A stretch of DNA of 34,317 nt from Lachnospiraceae bacterium (GTDB taxonomy: Bacteria; Bacillota; Clostridia; Lachnospirales; Lachnospiraceae): assembly GCA_024680815.1 (NCBI GenBank), contig JAILBQ010000004.1:1-34317 (forward strand), written 5' to 3'. The notes beneath the pieces are model-generated. The model was given only the letters and a program-made list of their open reading frames with translations, ran no database searches and was not told where the DNA came from. The position numbers and the translations under genes were made by a program. This document shows positions 15,130 to 24,520 of the stretch, in pieces; the first letter of the stretch is position 1; each line of letters begins with the position of its first letter.

Positions 15130-15180
15130 CTGCGAAGAGCAGCACTTCCTCATGACGTGCTCCCGTCTCGGCGGTCGCAG
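15130..15180 (+). other. Structured region after the double-glycine-leader gene
   Basis: CTGCGA (15130-15135) and TCGCAG (15175-15180) enclose two smaller hairpin-like segments (GCAC/GTGC and CCG/CGG). It starts 5 bases after the stop codon and lacks a T-run. It may end or stabilise the transcript. Confidence 0.4.
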
Positions 15181-15205
15181 CGCAATACTTTCTGGTTCAC
15201 ATAAC

Positions 15206-15241
15206 TTGTATTAATTTACTAATTGTGTTATAGTCTGATTA
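15206..15241 (+). promoter_or_regulatory. Promoter giving a leaderless recombinase mRNA
   Basis: TTGTAT (15206-15211) and TATAGT (15229-15234) are 17 bases apart. The expected start point, 6-7 bases after the -10, falls on the A of the ATG at 15241. No Shine-Dalgarno sequence is present between the -10 and the start codon. Confidence 0.6.
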
Positions 15242-16299
15242 TGTCGGACTATAAGAAGGAAACCAACAATAAAACAAGGCTCAAGGCCAACCGGATGATC
15301 GCCGAGCTTCCGCCCTTTGTTGAGGACTATTTTCTGGAGCGGGAGATTCGTTTAAGCGCCATGTCCATATATTCCTATGCCAATGAGCTTTCGGTCTTCT
15401 TTAAATTTCTCCATGACTCAAACTCATATTTTGCCACAAAAAGCATAAAAAACATTACCCTTGAGGATCTGGACGCCTTAAACGACAGGGATATAGTGGA
15501 GTTCATGCACTACCTGAGGAACTATCCGACCGAACTCGCAGACGGAAGGGTGCGGATCACGGAATGCTCGCCCACAACCATCCAGCATTATATGGTGGCT
15601 CTCAATACCTTCTGGAAATATCTTTATGTCCGGAAAATGGTTTCCTCCAATCCGGTGGAGTTAATCATAAGGGCAAAGCTTCCCAGAAAAGAGGTAATAT
15701 ATCTGGACCGGGATGAGAAGAACATTTTTCTGGATGCGGTGGAAAGCGGGGAGGGGCTGTCAAAGAAGCAGCTTGCAAGCCACTCCAAAAATGCGGAACG
15801 GGATACGGCCATCGTACAGGTTTTTCTGGCCACCGGAATCCGTGTTTCGGAACTGGTGGGCATGGATATCCGCGATATAAATTTCCGCCGTCATTCCATA
15901 AATGTGTACCGCAAAGGGGGCAATTTCGATACCGTATATTTCAGCGACACCGCGGAGGGGTATCTCAAGGCCTATCTTGATGTACGCGAGAAAAAATACC
16001 GGCCCGCAAAGACAGAGGAAGCCGTGTTTTTAAACCGGGACGGAAAGCGGATAAGCGTGCGCTCGGTCCAGCTGATGGTGAAAAAATACATTTCCGTCTC
16101 CGTGCCCGGTCAGGCCGGGCGCATAACCCCGCATAAGCTCAGAAGCACCTATGCCGAAACCATGCTTAAGGCCACCGGCGGAGACCTGGAACGGGTGCAG
16201 AAGCTGATGGGCCATTCCTCCATTACCTCCACCACACATTATGTGGCCAGTACCGAGGAGGAGAAGGAAGCTGTCAGGAATCTTTCGGAGGTAAATTAG
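15241..16299 (+). CDS. Tyrosine recombinase, XerC/XerD type
   Basis: The 352-residue protein has an N-terminal SAM-like core-binding domain (about residues 20-130, LSAMSIYSYANELSVFFKFL) and a C-terminal catalytic domain. Catalytic residues are all present: Arg in TGIRVSELVGMD, Lys in YRKGGNFDT, His-x-x-Arg in PHKLRSTYAE, His in GHSSI and the nucleophile Tyr in THYVAST. It is somewhat longer than typical XerC/D but has no phage neighbours, excisionase or visible attachment site, so a housekeeping chromosome-dimer resolution role or a related Xer function is favoured. The ATG at 15241 is chosen because of the promoter geometry; an in-frame start at 15223 lies inside the promoter. The AI-2E-family gene follows after 5 bases. 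Confidence 0.9.
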   Translation: MSDYKKETNNKTRLKANRMIAELPPFVEDYFLEREIRLSAMSIYSYANELSVFFKFLHDSNSYFATKSIKNITLEDLDALNDRDIVEFMHYLRNYPTELADGRVRITECSPTTIQHYMVALNTFWKYLYVRKMVSSNPVELIIRAKLPRKEVIYLDRDEKNIFLDAVESGEGLSKKQLASHSKNAERDTAIVQVFLATGIRVSELVGMDIRDINFRRHSINVYRKGGNFDTVYFSDTAEGYLKAYLDVREKKYRPAKTEEAVFLNRDGKRISVRSVQLMVKKYISVSVPGQAGRITPHKLRSTYAETMLKATGGDLERVQKLMGHSSITSTTHYVASTEEEKEAVRNLSEVN

Positions 16300-16304
16300 C
16301 GGTC

Positions 16305-17570
16305 ATGAAATTCAAATGGGATAAAAAATATCTCTACTGGGGAATCACCGCGTTCACGGTTACGATAGCGGTGATGATCTTTCAGGATATTTTCTTTAAA
16401 AATTCCACATTTTTCGGGGTCCTCGGAAATATATGGAGTGTGATGACTCCTGTGGTGGACGGGCTGGTGCTGGCCTATCTCTTAAACCCCGTTCTGGATT
16501 TTTTTGAACACAGGGTTGTAACTCCGGTGTTTCTGCGTTTAAAACAGAATGTTTCCGGCGTAAAGGAAAAACGCTATACACGAAGCTGTTCGGTGGCTCT
16601 GACCATGGCTACGACCGTTTTTGTGGTATATATTCTGTTCAGAATGCTTATCCCCCAGCTGGCCGACAGCATCGGAAGCGTCATCCGTAATTTCCCCACC
16701 TATGTGAAGAACTTCACGAAATGGATAGAACAGGTATTCCGGGATAATCCCGAAATTGAAGGGATTCTTGTAAATATAATTGAAAACTATTCCAGAAGTA
16801 TTGACGAGCTCTTTACGAATCAGATTCTGCCGGGAGTAAATACAATAGTTTCTTCTCTTTCCTCCGGTGTGGCCCAGCTCCTTCGGTTCACCTGGAATCT
16901 TCTGATAGGGCTGATAATTTCCATCTATGTCATGTCCAACAAGGAGCTTTTCAAGGCCCAGGCCAAAAAGGTTGTGCATGCCTATTACAACGACAGAACC
17001 GCCTCGGCGATTTTCAAGGAAGTTCATTTCATTCACAGAACCTTTAACGATTTCATCGTGGGAAAGGTTATAGATTCCATTATCGTGGGGCTTATCTGTT
17101 TTATCGCGACTTCTATTCTGGGGACGCCCTATGCCGTTCTGGTGAGCGTTCTTGTGGGTGTCACAAACATAATTCCGTTTTTCGGCCCGTTTTTCGGAGC
17201 CATTCCCAGCGCGATACTGATTCTTATGGTCAATCCGCTGCAATGTCTTTATTTCCTTATCATGATCCTGATTCTGCAGCAGGTGGACGGCAATGTTATA
17301 GGTCCCAAAATCCTCGGGGATTCCACCGGAATTTCAAGCTTCTGGGTGATCTTTGCCATTACCGTGGCCGGAGGTCTTTTCGGGGTTCCCGGAATGTTTA
17401 TCGGCGTGCCGGTGTTCGCCGTGCTCTACGCGGAATTCAGGCGCAGGGTCAACAAGCGCCTTAAGAAAAAGGGATTTTCGCCCAAAACCGCCGACTATTT
17501 CGAAGGGGGAACGGTTCATCCGGCCCGCTTCGTGTCTCCTGCCGATCCGGAAAAAATGCCTGAAAAATAG
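16305..17570 (+). CDS. AI-2E family transporter (YdiK/TqsA/PerM-like permease)
   Basis: This 421-residue integral membrane protein has about eight hydrophobic segments: two near the N-terminus (residues 10-30 and 45-65), one around 95-115, a soluble-looking middle with GSVIRNFPTYVKNFTKWIE, then a cluster from about 200. The family core is seen in FNDFIVGKVIDSIIVGLICF, GVTNIIPFFGPFFGAIPS, QQVDGNVIGPKILGDSTGIS and GLFGVPGMFIGVPVFAVL. Members export autoinducer-2 or act as Na+/H+ antiporters; substrate cannot be told from sequence. The start is 5 bases after the recombinase stop with a GGAGGT 12 bases upstream, so it is co-transcribed with the recombinase. Confidence 0.92.
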   Translation: MKFKWDKKYLYWGITAFTVTIAVMIFQDIFFKNSTFFGVLGNIWSVMTPVVDGLVLAYLLNPVLDFFEHRVVTPVFLRLKQNVSGVKEKRYTRSCSVALTMATTVFVVYILFRMLIPQLADSIGSVIRNFPTYVKNFTKWIEQVFRDNPEIEGILVNIIENYSRSIDELFTNQILPGVNTIVSSLSSGVAQLLRFTWNLLIGLIISIYVMSNKELFKAQAKKVVHAYYNDRTASAIFKEVHFIHRTFNDFIVGKVIDSIIVGLICFIATSILGTPYAVLVSVLVGVTNIIPFFGPFFGAIPSAILILMVNPLQCLYFLIMILILQQVDGNVIGPKILGDSTGISSFWVIFAITVAGGLFGVPGMFIGVPVFAVLYAEFRRRVNKRLKKKGFSPKTADYFEGGTVHPARFVSPADPEKMPEK

Positions 17571-17574
17571 CTTC

Positions 17575-17610
17575 TTCCCGATGGAGAAATCGGGAAAAAT
17601 ATGATATAGT
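17575..17610 (+). promoter_or_regulatory. Hairpin/operator and promoter before the CPBP gene
   Basis: TTCCCGAT (17575-17582) pairs with ATCGGGAA (17589-17596). A -10 TATAGT lies at 17605-17610 with a weak -35, TGGAGA (17582-17587), 17 bases upstream. Transcription from this -10 would begin about 1-2 bases before the ATG at 17619, so the mRNA would be almost leaderless. The palindrome covers the -35 and could be an operator. Confidence 0.5.
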
Positions 17611-17618
17611 AATTTATC

Positions 17619-18629
17619 ATGATTAATGCTTCAGAGCGTTTTAAGGGGGAAGCTTTCTGCAGGGGAGTTATTTCGAGGCTGGGGTTCGCGTTTTTAGCAG
17701 GAGCGCTTATAATCCAGCTTATTTCCGGTGTTCTTGTTTTTATTCTCGGACTTTTTTTCCCAACTGAAACTTTGAGCGGAAATATGGAGCTTGCGGTATC
17801 CTCCGTGGCTGTATATCTTTGCGGATTGCCGATAGCCGTTCTGATAGCAAAAGGCATACCCCATGTTCATCCCATCAGAAATTCAATCCGGCCGGCCCGG
17901 TATGCCAAGGCGTTTCTTTTATGCTATGCCATCGTTTTTTTCAGCAACCTTTTAGGAAACATGCTGACGGGCATTGTCTCGTTTCTGCGCCAGAGCCCGG
18001 TAAATAACGGCGTTCTGGACCTGATGGAAAACACTTCCTTTCCCCTGCAGCTGCTTTGTGCGGTATTTATCGCCCCTGTTATGGAGGAGCTGGTTTTCAG
18101 AAAGCTGATTGTTGACAGGACTCTGATGCTGGGAGATAAAACGGCAATTTTTATTTCAGGCCTGACGTTCGGTCTTTTCCACGGAAATCTTAACCAGTTC
18201 GTCTATGCCTTCACGCTGGGGATGTTTTTGGCCTATCTCTATATCCGCACGGGAAATATCCGCATTTCCATAAGCCTTCACATGCTGATCAACTTTATAA
18301 GCTCCGTTGTGGGCTTTCTTATGATTGACTGTCTGGATATTGATAAGCTGATAAGCGCTTCCGAGAGCACCGATCCGACTGAGCTGATCATGTTTACCCT
18401 GGACAACCTTCCGGTTATGATCGTGATTTCTCTTTATACGATGGCTCTCATGGTGGTTGTGGCCGTAGGCGCAGTTCTGCTTGTTTTAAGCCGTAAGAAA
18501 TTCCGCTTGCTTAAGGGAGAGATAGTTATCCCCGGGGACAGCTTTGCCAGAACGGTTTTCCTTAATCCGGGCATGCTTTCCTTCGCCGTCTTTTTTTTGG
18601 TGATGATTATCATGCAGCTTTTCGAATAG
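17619..18629 (+). CDS. CPBP-family intramembrane glutamic protease
   Basis: This 336-residue membrane protein has about eight hydrophobic segments and the CPBP (Abi/Rce1-like) motifs: motif 1 EELVFR with E156, E157 and R161; motif 2 FGLFHGN with H188; and motif 3 HMLINF with H221 and N225. These residues form the catalytic site of Rce1-type intramembrane proteases. In Gram-positive bacteria such proteins can serve in peptide processing or self-immunity to bacteriocins, which is of interest given the double-glycine-leader gene 2.8 kb upstream, but no direct link is shown. No Shine-Dalgarno sequence precedes the ATG. The diguanylate cyclase gene follows after 13 bases and is probably co-transcribed. 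Confidence 0.9.
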   Translation: MINASERFKGEAFCRGVISRLGFAFLAGALIIQLISGVLVFILGLFFPTETLSGNMELAVSSVAVYLCGLPIAVLIAKGIPHVHPIRNSIRPARYAKAFLLCYAIVFFSNLLGNMLTGIVSFLRQSPVNNGVLDLMENTSFPLQLLCAVFIAPVMEELVFRKLIVDRTLMLGDKTAIFISGLTFGLFHGNLNQFVYAFTLGMFLAYLYIRTGNIRISISLHMLINFISSVVGFLMIDCLDIDKLISASESTDPTELIMFTLDNLPVMIVISLYTMALMVVVAVGAVLLVLSRKKFRLLKGEIVIPGDSFARTVFLNPGMLSFAVFFLVMIIMQLFE

Positions 18630-18642
18630 TCAGGAGAAGGTT

Positions 18643-20193
18643 ATGGACGAAAGCAACCAGCAAAAGAAACTGCAGGGAACGACGATAACGCTCATTGTAG
18701 TCATGGCCGTTATTTTCCTTGTTCTGTTCCGGCTTGCCTTTATTAAGGCGGGAGACGCCTATACCAGACAGCTCTACGATAATGCCACGGACTTAAACGG
18801 CGGCTTTTTAAAGGAGACCGTGGATAATCTCATAAGGGACATAGATTCCTCCGAGGCAAGCTGGCAGGAGGAGTTTTCCAACCGCGCGGAGCTTCAGTAC
18901 GATTCGGTGCGTTCGGTCTGCACATTAAGCGGCAATATGAAGGATAATGTGGAAGAGTATTTCAAAACCCTGCCGGATGCTCCCTACTGGACCTGGATGC
19001 TCTATAACGATGCCTCCAATGAGGTCTATCTCGATTCCGCGGGGTTATTGGGAGATGCCTGGGACGGGGACAGCGATTCCGTGGAGGAGGTCTTCGTCTC
19101 CGCCGAAAAGATTTCCGTTTCGGGAAACACTTTAATCTACGGGATACGAAAGGAGACCCTGCATAATTATGTTAAGGACAGCGTTCTCCGGAAAGTCCGC
19201 GGCTATCAGTTCAGCCACGGGGTAAGTGCCATAATCGACGAAATCATGAATGAAAAGGGAGGAAAAAATTTCGCGAAACGCCTTGCCTGTCAGGAGGATC
19301 CTAAGCTCGAGGGAATGCTGCTGTCCTTTGACATGAGAGCTTCGGGCACAATGCTTCCCTATAACGAGATTTTGTATGAGGCTGTACGTACGGGCTCCTT
19401 TGCCTCCTCCTATTCCTTTGATGAAGACGGAACCGTAAAATACAGACAGTTTTATTCAGCCATGTATCCTGAATACAGATGGCTTATTACACTCAGTGCC
19501 CCCCTGGATGATATCGAAACCTATGTCAGGGAATCCCAGCGATACTCCGAAAGCCTGATGCGGCGGTATCTCGTCGTCTTTTCGGTACTGTTCCTTCTTA
19601 TGATCGTTGCGATGTTCTTCATAATGATGCGTAACGACCGGAACTATTTTGATTCCAGAACCGCGATTCTGCGCAAAAAGGTGGAGCGCGACGCCCTGAC
19701 CGGGGCCACCACAAGGGATTACGGCACCGAAAAGCTCCGGGAATGCTTCGATCTTTTCAAGGCCGGAAAGAAGGATCCCGCCATCATGATTCTGGACGTG
19801 GACAGGTTTAAGGGCATAAACGATACCTACGGGCACGATGTGGGGGATATTGCCTTAAAACGGGTTGTCCGCGCTCTCTACAGGGCCCTCGGAAAGCATG
19901 ACTACCTGATACGCTGGGGCGGTGATGAATTTATCGGGCTTTTCCCGAACCTTAAGCACGAGGACTGCATGTTCTTTATGCACAAGGTGTTAAATGCCGT
20001 CCGGAGTGTGGAAATCGTAGTGGAAGAGGATCACTTCAATCTTACGGCCTCCATCGGCTTTGCTTATTTTTCGGCTGAAGACAATGAGTTCGAGGACGGC
20101 TTAAAGCGGGCAGATACCGCGCTATACGCCTCCAAAGAGGGAGGAAGAAACCAGGTTCATCTTGCGGAAGGCCCTGCTGAGGGCGGGACGTAA
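18643..20193 (+). CDS. Membrane-bound diguanylate cyclase
   Basis: The 516-residue protein makes cyclic di-GMP. It has a membrane helix at about residues 14-35, an extracytoplasmic sensor of about 265 residues (probably Cache-like, not clearly identifiable), a second helix at about 310-330 and a cytoplasmic GGDEF domain (about 345-510). The signature GGDEF is residues 426-430 and the metal-binding Asp pair lies in LDVDRFKGIND (D385, D387). The inhibitory I-site RxxD five residues upstream reads GKHD (417-420), so product feedback by the canonical site is probably absent. The terminal GGRNQVH is normal. A CAGGAGAAGG site precedes the ATG. It shares an operon with the CPBP gene. Confidence 0.93.
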   Translation: MDESNQQKKLQGTTITLIVVMAVIFLVLFRLAFIKAGDAYTRQLYDNATDLNGGFLKETVDNLIRDIDSSEASWQEEFSNRAELQYDSVRSVCTLSGNMKDNVEEYFKTLPDAPYWTWMLYNDASNEVYLDSAGLLGDAWDGDSDSVEEVFVSAEKISVSGNTLIYGIRKETLHNYVKDSVLRKVRGYQFSHGVSAIIDEIMNEKGGKNFAKRLACQEDPKLEGMLLSFDMRASGTMLPYNEILYEAVRTGSFASSYSFDEDGTVKYRQFYSAMYPEYRWLITLSAPLDDIETYVRESQRYSESLMRRYLVVFSVLFLLMIVAMFFIMMRNDRNYFDSRTAILRKKVERDALTGATTRDYGTEKLRECFDLFKAGKKDPAIMILDVDRFKGINDTYGHDVGDIALKRVVRALYRALGKHDYLIRWGGDEFIGLFPNLKHEDCMFFMHKVLNAVRSVEIVVEEDHFNLTASIGFAYFSAEDNEFEDGLKRADTALYASKEGGRNQVHLAEGPAEGGT

Positions 20194-20211
20194 AGACAGT
20201 TAAACAGCCTC

Positions 20212-20239
20212 TTGTTTTTTGTAAAAAAAAGACTACAAT
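20212..20239 (+). promoter_or_regulatory. Promoter for the VanW-family gene
   Basis: TTGTTT (20212-20217) and TACAAT (20234-20239) with a 16-base spacer lie about 37 bases before the ATG; an AAGGA site is at 20263-20267. Confidence 0.5.
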
Positions 20240-20275
20240 ATTATCCTGAAAATTTTCTGTTTAAGGAAAATACAG

Positions 20276-21769
20276 ATGCGGCTTGACGAAGACGCTCCGG
20301 TGAAAAAGAAACCGGGGCCCAGAACAAGGCGAAAGCGCCGGAGAAAAATCATACACAGGGTGGTGATCCCTTTGCTGGCAGTCATTGCGGTAATCGTGAT
20401 TGCCTTTTCTTTGGTGCGCATTTCCTTAAAGAGGGTGGAAGCCGCAGAGGAGCGTGCCGAGGTTAAGCTTTTTATTGACGGACAGGATATGACCGGTATG
20501 CCGATGGCACAGGCTTTGGAATACTTCTCGATGAAATATCCCTGGAGCCTCAACGTGGTTCATGAGGGAGAGACCACGTCTCTTACCGACCTTGTGCGTC
20601 CGGAGATAGAGAAAAAGGTGGAGGAGGCCTATAAAGCCGAGGAGGAAGCGGAGAATCAGGAGGATAATCGCAGCCTTTTCGAGAAGCTGAAATCCGGCGG
20701 AGCGAAAAAAGACGATATTGTACTTGAGTTTTCCTTTGAGTTTCCCGGAGAGGAGGCGGCGGAGCGGCTGTTCGCGGAGGTTCCTGCCGACTGGGGAACC
20801 GAGGCTGTAAACGCCTCAATAGAAGGTTATGACGCCGAAAGCAATACCTTCAGGGTTGTGGAGGGGCATAAGGGAAACGCTCCCGACCACGATACTTTAA
20901 TGGCGGATATTGCCGGGGCTCTCCGGGATCATGATTATACAAAAACCATAGAAGCTGTGGACGTTCCGATTTCCCCGGAGATCGGCCCTGAAGATTTCAA
21001 AGTTATGTCAACCTACACAACCCATACTACCTCTAATGCGAAACGGAACACCAACGTGGAGCTTGCCGCGAAGGCCGTTAACGGCACAATTATTCTGCCG
21101 GGAGAAACCTTTTCGTATAATGAAGTGGTCGGACCGAGGACAGAAGAGAAGGGCTATCAGCAGGCTCCTGCCTATGCCGACGGCCAGACGGTGCAGGAAT
21201 ACGGCGGCGGTGTCTGCCAGATTTCCTCCACCCTGTATAATGCCGTGGTGGATGCGGGACTTGAAACCACCGTGCGCAAAGGCCATACCTTTGAGCCCAG
21301 CTATGTCACCCCCGGACAGGACGCCACGGTAAGCTACCCTGAACCTGATTTTCAGTTTGTGAATAATTCAAAATCTGCGATAGGTATAAAGGCGAGCTTT
21401 GCCGACCGCACTGTGGTGATTGAGCTTTTCGGCGTCCCTATTCTCGAAGAGGGTGTGACGCGCCACATGGAATCGGAAAAGAAGAGCGACCTGGAGGTTC
21501 CTGTACCCACCTATGTGGAGGATCCCACCGTGCCTTTCGGCCTGGAGCTTCCCGGGAAGAGCGGAACAGCCGGAAGCATCTGGATCACCAATATCGTAAC
21601 CGAGAAAAACGGAGAGGTAATCAGTTCGGAATATCTTCACCGCACCCAGTACAGGGGACATTCAGGCACAATAAGGAGAAACACCCTCTATCCCAACGGA
21701 ATTTTCCCTGTTTTAATTCCGGACGGCACCCAGACTCCGGAGACCCAGCCGCAGGAGGGCATGCAATAA
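20276..21769 (+). CDS. VanW family protein, membrane-anchored
   Basis: This 497-residue protein has a strongly basic cytoplasmic N-terminus (residues 10-27), one membrane helix (about 28-50) and an outside region. A Glu-rich coiled segment (about 105-145) interrupts a PG_binding_4-like domain (VVEGHKGNAPDHDTLMADI). The VanW domain follows at about residues 245-380, with NAKRNTNVELAAKAVNGTIILPGETFSYNEVVGPRT and the hallmark GGGVCQISSTLYNA. The C-terminal part contains FGVPILEEGV and a beta-rich tail. VanW proteins occur in many Gram-positives without vancomycin resistance; an envelope role is likely and the name should not be taken as a resistance call. The product is 497 residues with its own promoter. 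Confidence 0.9.
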   Translation: MRLDEDAPVKKKPGPRTRRKRRRKIIHRVVIPLLAVIAVIVIAFSLVRISLKRVEAAEERAEVKLFIDGQDMTGMPMAQALEYFSMKYPWSLNVVHEGETTSLTDLVRPEIEKKVEEAYKAEEEAENQEDNRSLFEKLKSGGAKKDDIVLEFSFEFPGEEAAERLFAEVPADWGTEAVNASIEGYDAESNTFRVVEGHKGNAPDHDTLMADIAGALRDHDYTKTIEAVDVPISPEIGPEDFKVMSTYTTHTTSNAKRNTNVELAAKAVNGTIILPGETFSYNEVVGPRTEEKGYQQAPAYADGQTVQEYGGGVCQISSTLYNAVVDAGLETTVRKGHTFEPSYVTPGQDATVSYPEPDFQFVNNSKSAIGIKASFADRTVVIELFGVPILEEGVTRHMESEKKSDLEVPVPTYVEDPTVPFGLELPGKSGTAGSIWITNIVTEKNGEVISSEYLHRTQYRGHSGTIRRNTLYPNGIFPVLIPDGTQTPETQPQEGMQ

Positions 21770-21774
21770 GCCCC

Positions 21775-21803
21775 TTGACGAAGTCTGAGATTTATGATAT
21801 TCT
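21775..21803 (+). promoter_or_regulatory. Promoter of the rplU-prp-rpmA operon
   Basis: TTGACG (21775-21780), a 17-base spacer and TATTCT (21798-21803) place the start near 21810, giving a leader of about 105 nt. Confidence 0.65.
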
Positions 21804-21809
21804 TTGCGG

Positions 21810-21900
21810 GTGTGCGCCGCATGGCTTTGGTTTAAGTCTGTAAAGGTTGTTTTTTCAGCACCAAAGACAGCGAGATTGAAGGTGACCTGTCACCTTACGG
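21810..21900 (+). ncRNA. L21 leader-like structured 5' UTR
   Basis: The leader between the promoter and rplU holds CTTTGGT (21825-21831) pairing with ACCAAAG (21860-21866), then a compact hairpin AAGGTGA/TCACCTT (21879-21885/21890-21896) a few bases before the GGAAAGGAG site. Firmicutes rplU operons are known to carry an autoregulatory L21 leader RNA. Position and layout agree, but I did not match it to the Rfam model. Confidence 0.5.
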
Positions 21901-21914
21901 AAAGGAGAAAGAGT

Positions 21915-22220
21915 ATGTACGCGATAATTGCTACCGGCGGAAAGCAGTATAAAGTTTCCGAGGGTGATGTCATTTCCGTGGAAAAGCTTGAGGGAGACAA
22001 GGAAAGCTCCGTTACCTTCGATACGGTTCTGGCTCTTGGCGGTGACAGCCTCTCTGTAGGCGATGATGTTAAAAGCGCCACCGTGACCGGGACGATTCTT
22101 GAACACGGCAGAAGAAAGAAAGTCACTGTCTACAAGTATAAGCCCAAGAGCGGATATCACAAAAAGAACGGTCACAGGCAGTCCTATACAAAGGTTAAGA
22201 TCGAAAAGATCAACGCGTAA
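21915..22220 (+). CDS. rplU: Ribosomal protein L21
   Basis: The 101-residue protein has the L21 features [25 protein letters not shown] at its N-terminus and the basic RNA-binding segment [31 protein letters not shown]. It binds 23S rRNA with L20. The start is the ATG at 21915 after AAAGGAG; longer in-frame extensions run back through the leader RNA and are rejected. The stop codon ends at the base where prp begins, so the two genes overlap by one base. Confidence 0.97.
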   Translation: MYAIIATGGKQYKVSEGDVISVEKLEGDKESSVTFDTVLALGGDSLSVGDDVKSATVTGTILEHGRRKKVTVYKYKPKSGYHKKNGHRQSYTKVKIEKINA

Positions 22221-22609
22221 TGACCCGGATCACCATCCAGTATGATGAAAACGGTGTTCCACGTAAACTAAGGCTTTCGGGCCATACCGGCTATGCCTCT
22301 TCCGGTGAGGATGTGGTGTGTGCGGCGGTATCGGCTCTGACCATCAACACGGTGAATTCTCTGGAGTATTTTCTTCCGGAAGATAAGTTTAGGGACACCT
22401 CTGATGAGAAAAAGGGCTTCATCGAGTTTGAGTTTGTTTGTGACCCTTCGGAAAAGGCTCAGCTCCTTGTAAATTCGTTGATTTTCGGTCTTAAAAACAT
22501 TAAAGATCAGTATGGGAACACATATCTGAAAATTACGGAAAAACCCTTCGGGCATTCTCGCAGGCCGCCCGGAAAGCGGCAGAAAGGAAAAAACGATGCT
22601 GAAGTATAA
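22220..22609 (+). CDS. prp: Ribosomal-processing cysteine protease Prp
   Basis: Prp removes the N-terminal extension of ribosomal protein L27 in Firmicutes and related groups. The 129-residue protein carries the catalytic pair H22 (GHTGYA) and C34 ([11 protein letters not shown]) at the positions known from the Staphylococcus aureus enzyme. It sits in the standard place between rplU and rpmA. Its C-terminal tail (about residues 110-129) is basic and longer than in many homologues, and it overlaps the start of rpmA by 14 bases. The presence of a matching cleavage sequence in L27 here supports activity. Confidence 0.95.
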   Translation: MTRITIQYDENGVPRKLRLSGHTGYASSGEDVVCAAVSALTINTVNSLEYFLPEDKFRDTSDEKKGFIEFEFVCDPSEKAQLLVNSLIFGLKNIKDQYGNTYLKITEKPFGHSRRPPGKRQKGKNDAEV

Positions 22610-22889
22610 TCTTCAATTCTTCGCTCATAAAAAGGGAGTCGGTTCCACGAAGAACGGCCGGGACAGTGAATCAAAGCGTCTCGGTGCCAAAAGGGCCGAC
22701 GGGCAGTTTGTTTTAGCCGGCAACATCCTTTACCGTCAGCGCGGAACCCATATTCATCCCGGAAAAAATGTGGGCCGCGGCGGAGACGATACCCTGTTTG
22801 CAAAGGTCGACGGCGTTGTGCGCTATGAGCGCTATGACCGCTTCCGCACACAGGCAAGCGTTTATCCGGTAGAGCAGAAAGCGGAGTAA
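22596..22889 (+). CDS. rpmA: Ribosomal protein L27 (with Prp-cleaved extension)
   Basis: The 97-residue protein begins [21 protein letters not shown]. The MLKYNLQFF extension matches the Firmicutes motif that Prp cleaves after FF, exposing AHKKG, whose flexible tail reaches the peptidyl-transferase centre. The body has [42 protein letters not shown] and the [10 protein letters not shown] end. AGAAAGGA precedes the ATG at 22596. It is the last gene of the operon before a hairpin at 22915-22940. Confidence 0.97.
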   Translation: MLKYNLQFFAHKKGVGSTKNGRDSESKRLGAKRADGQFVLAGNILYRQRGTHIHPGKNVGRGGDDTLFAKVDGVVRYERYDRFRTQASVYPVEQKAE

Positions 22890-24257
<1,368 letters not shown>

Positions 24258-24261
24258 TACA

Positions 24262-24424
24262 GGCGTCAAAGTCACATGTCGTTCGAGCTTGCTCGATAAG
24301 ATATGTGACCTTGGACGCCACCCCAATATGAGCAAGTAGCAAGATGCCCGTTTAGTGGGTATCGCAGCGGATTGCGAATATTGGGCAAAATCGCGGAAGT
24401 TGTGAAGCAACGAAGCGATTTTGA
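24262..24424 (+). repeat. Structured intergenic element, copy B
   Basis: This element fills most of the 263-base gap between obg and yhbY. Block 1 is GGCGTCAAAGTCACAT (24262-24277) paired with ATGTGACCTTGGACGCC (24303-24319) with a CGAGC/GCTCG tip hairpin. Block 2 is GAGCAAGTAGC (24330-24340), a hairpin GATGCCC/GGGTATC (24343-24349/24357-24363), then GGATTGCGA (24369-24377). CCAATAT near 24323 can pair with ATATTGG near 24378. A final stem AATCGC/GCGATT (24389-24394/24415-24420) encloses GTTG/CAAC. The order of blocks is the same as in copy A at 2054-2280. No open reading frame is supported. Confidence 0.65.
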
Positions 24425-24520
24425 GTATCAGAGACTTTTGTCGCTTAAATCATAGAATAAAATAAACGTTTATGGTAAAATCCTTTTGATTTGTTTTCGG
24501 TTTTTTTACGAGGTGCCGCC

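Noticed and set aside
15241-16299. Prophage or integrative element marked by the tyrosine recombinase
   Set aside because: No excisionase, relaxase, phage gene, tRNA or direct repeat was found; the neighbours are chromosomal genes and the recombinase is co-transcribed with a permease.
20276-21769. Vancomycin resistance determinant
   Set aside because: VanW-domain proteins are widespread; vanA/B, vanH, vanX and vanRS genes are absent from the window.
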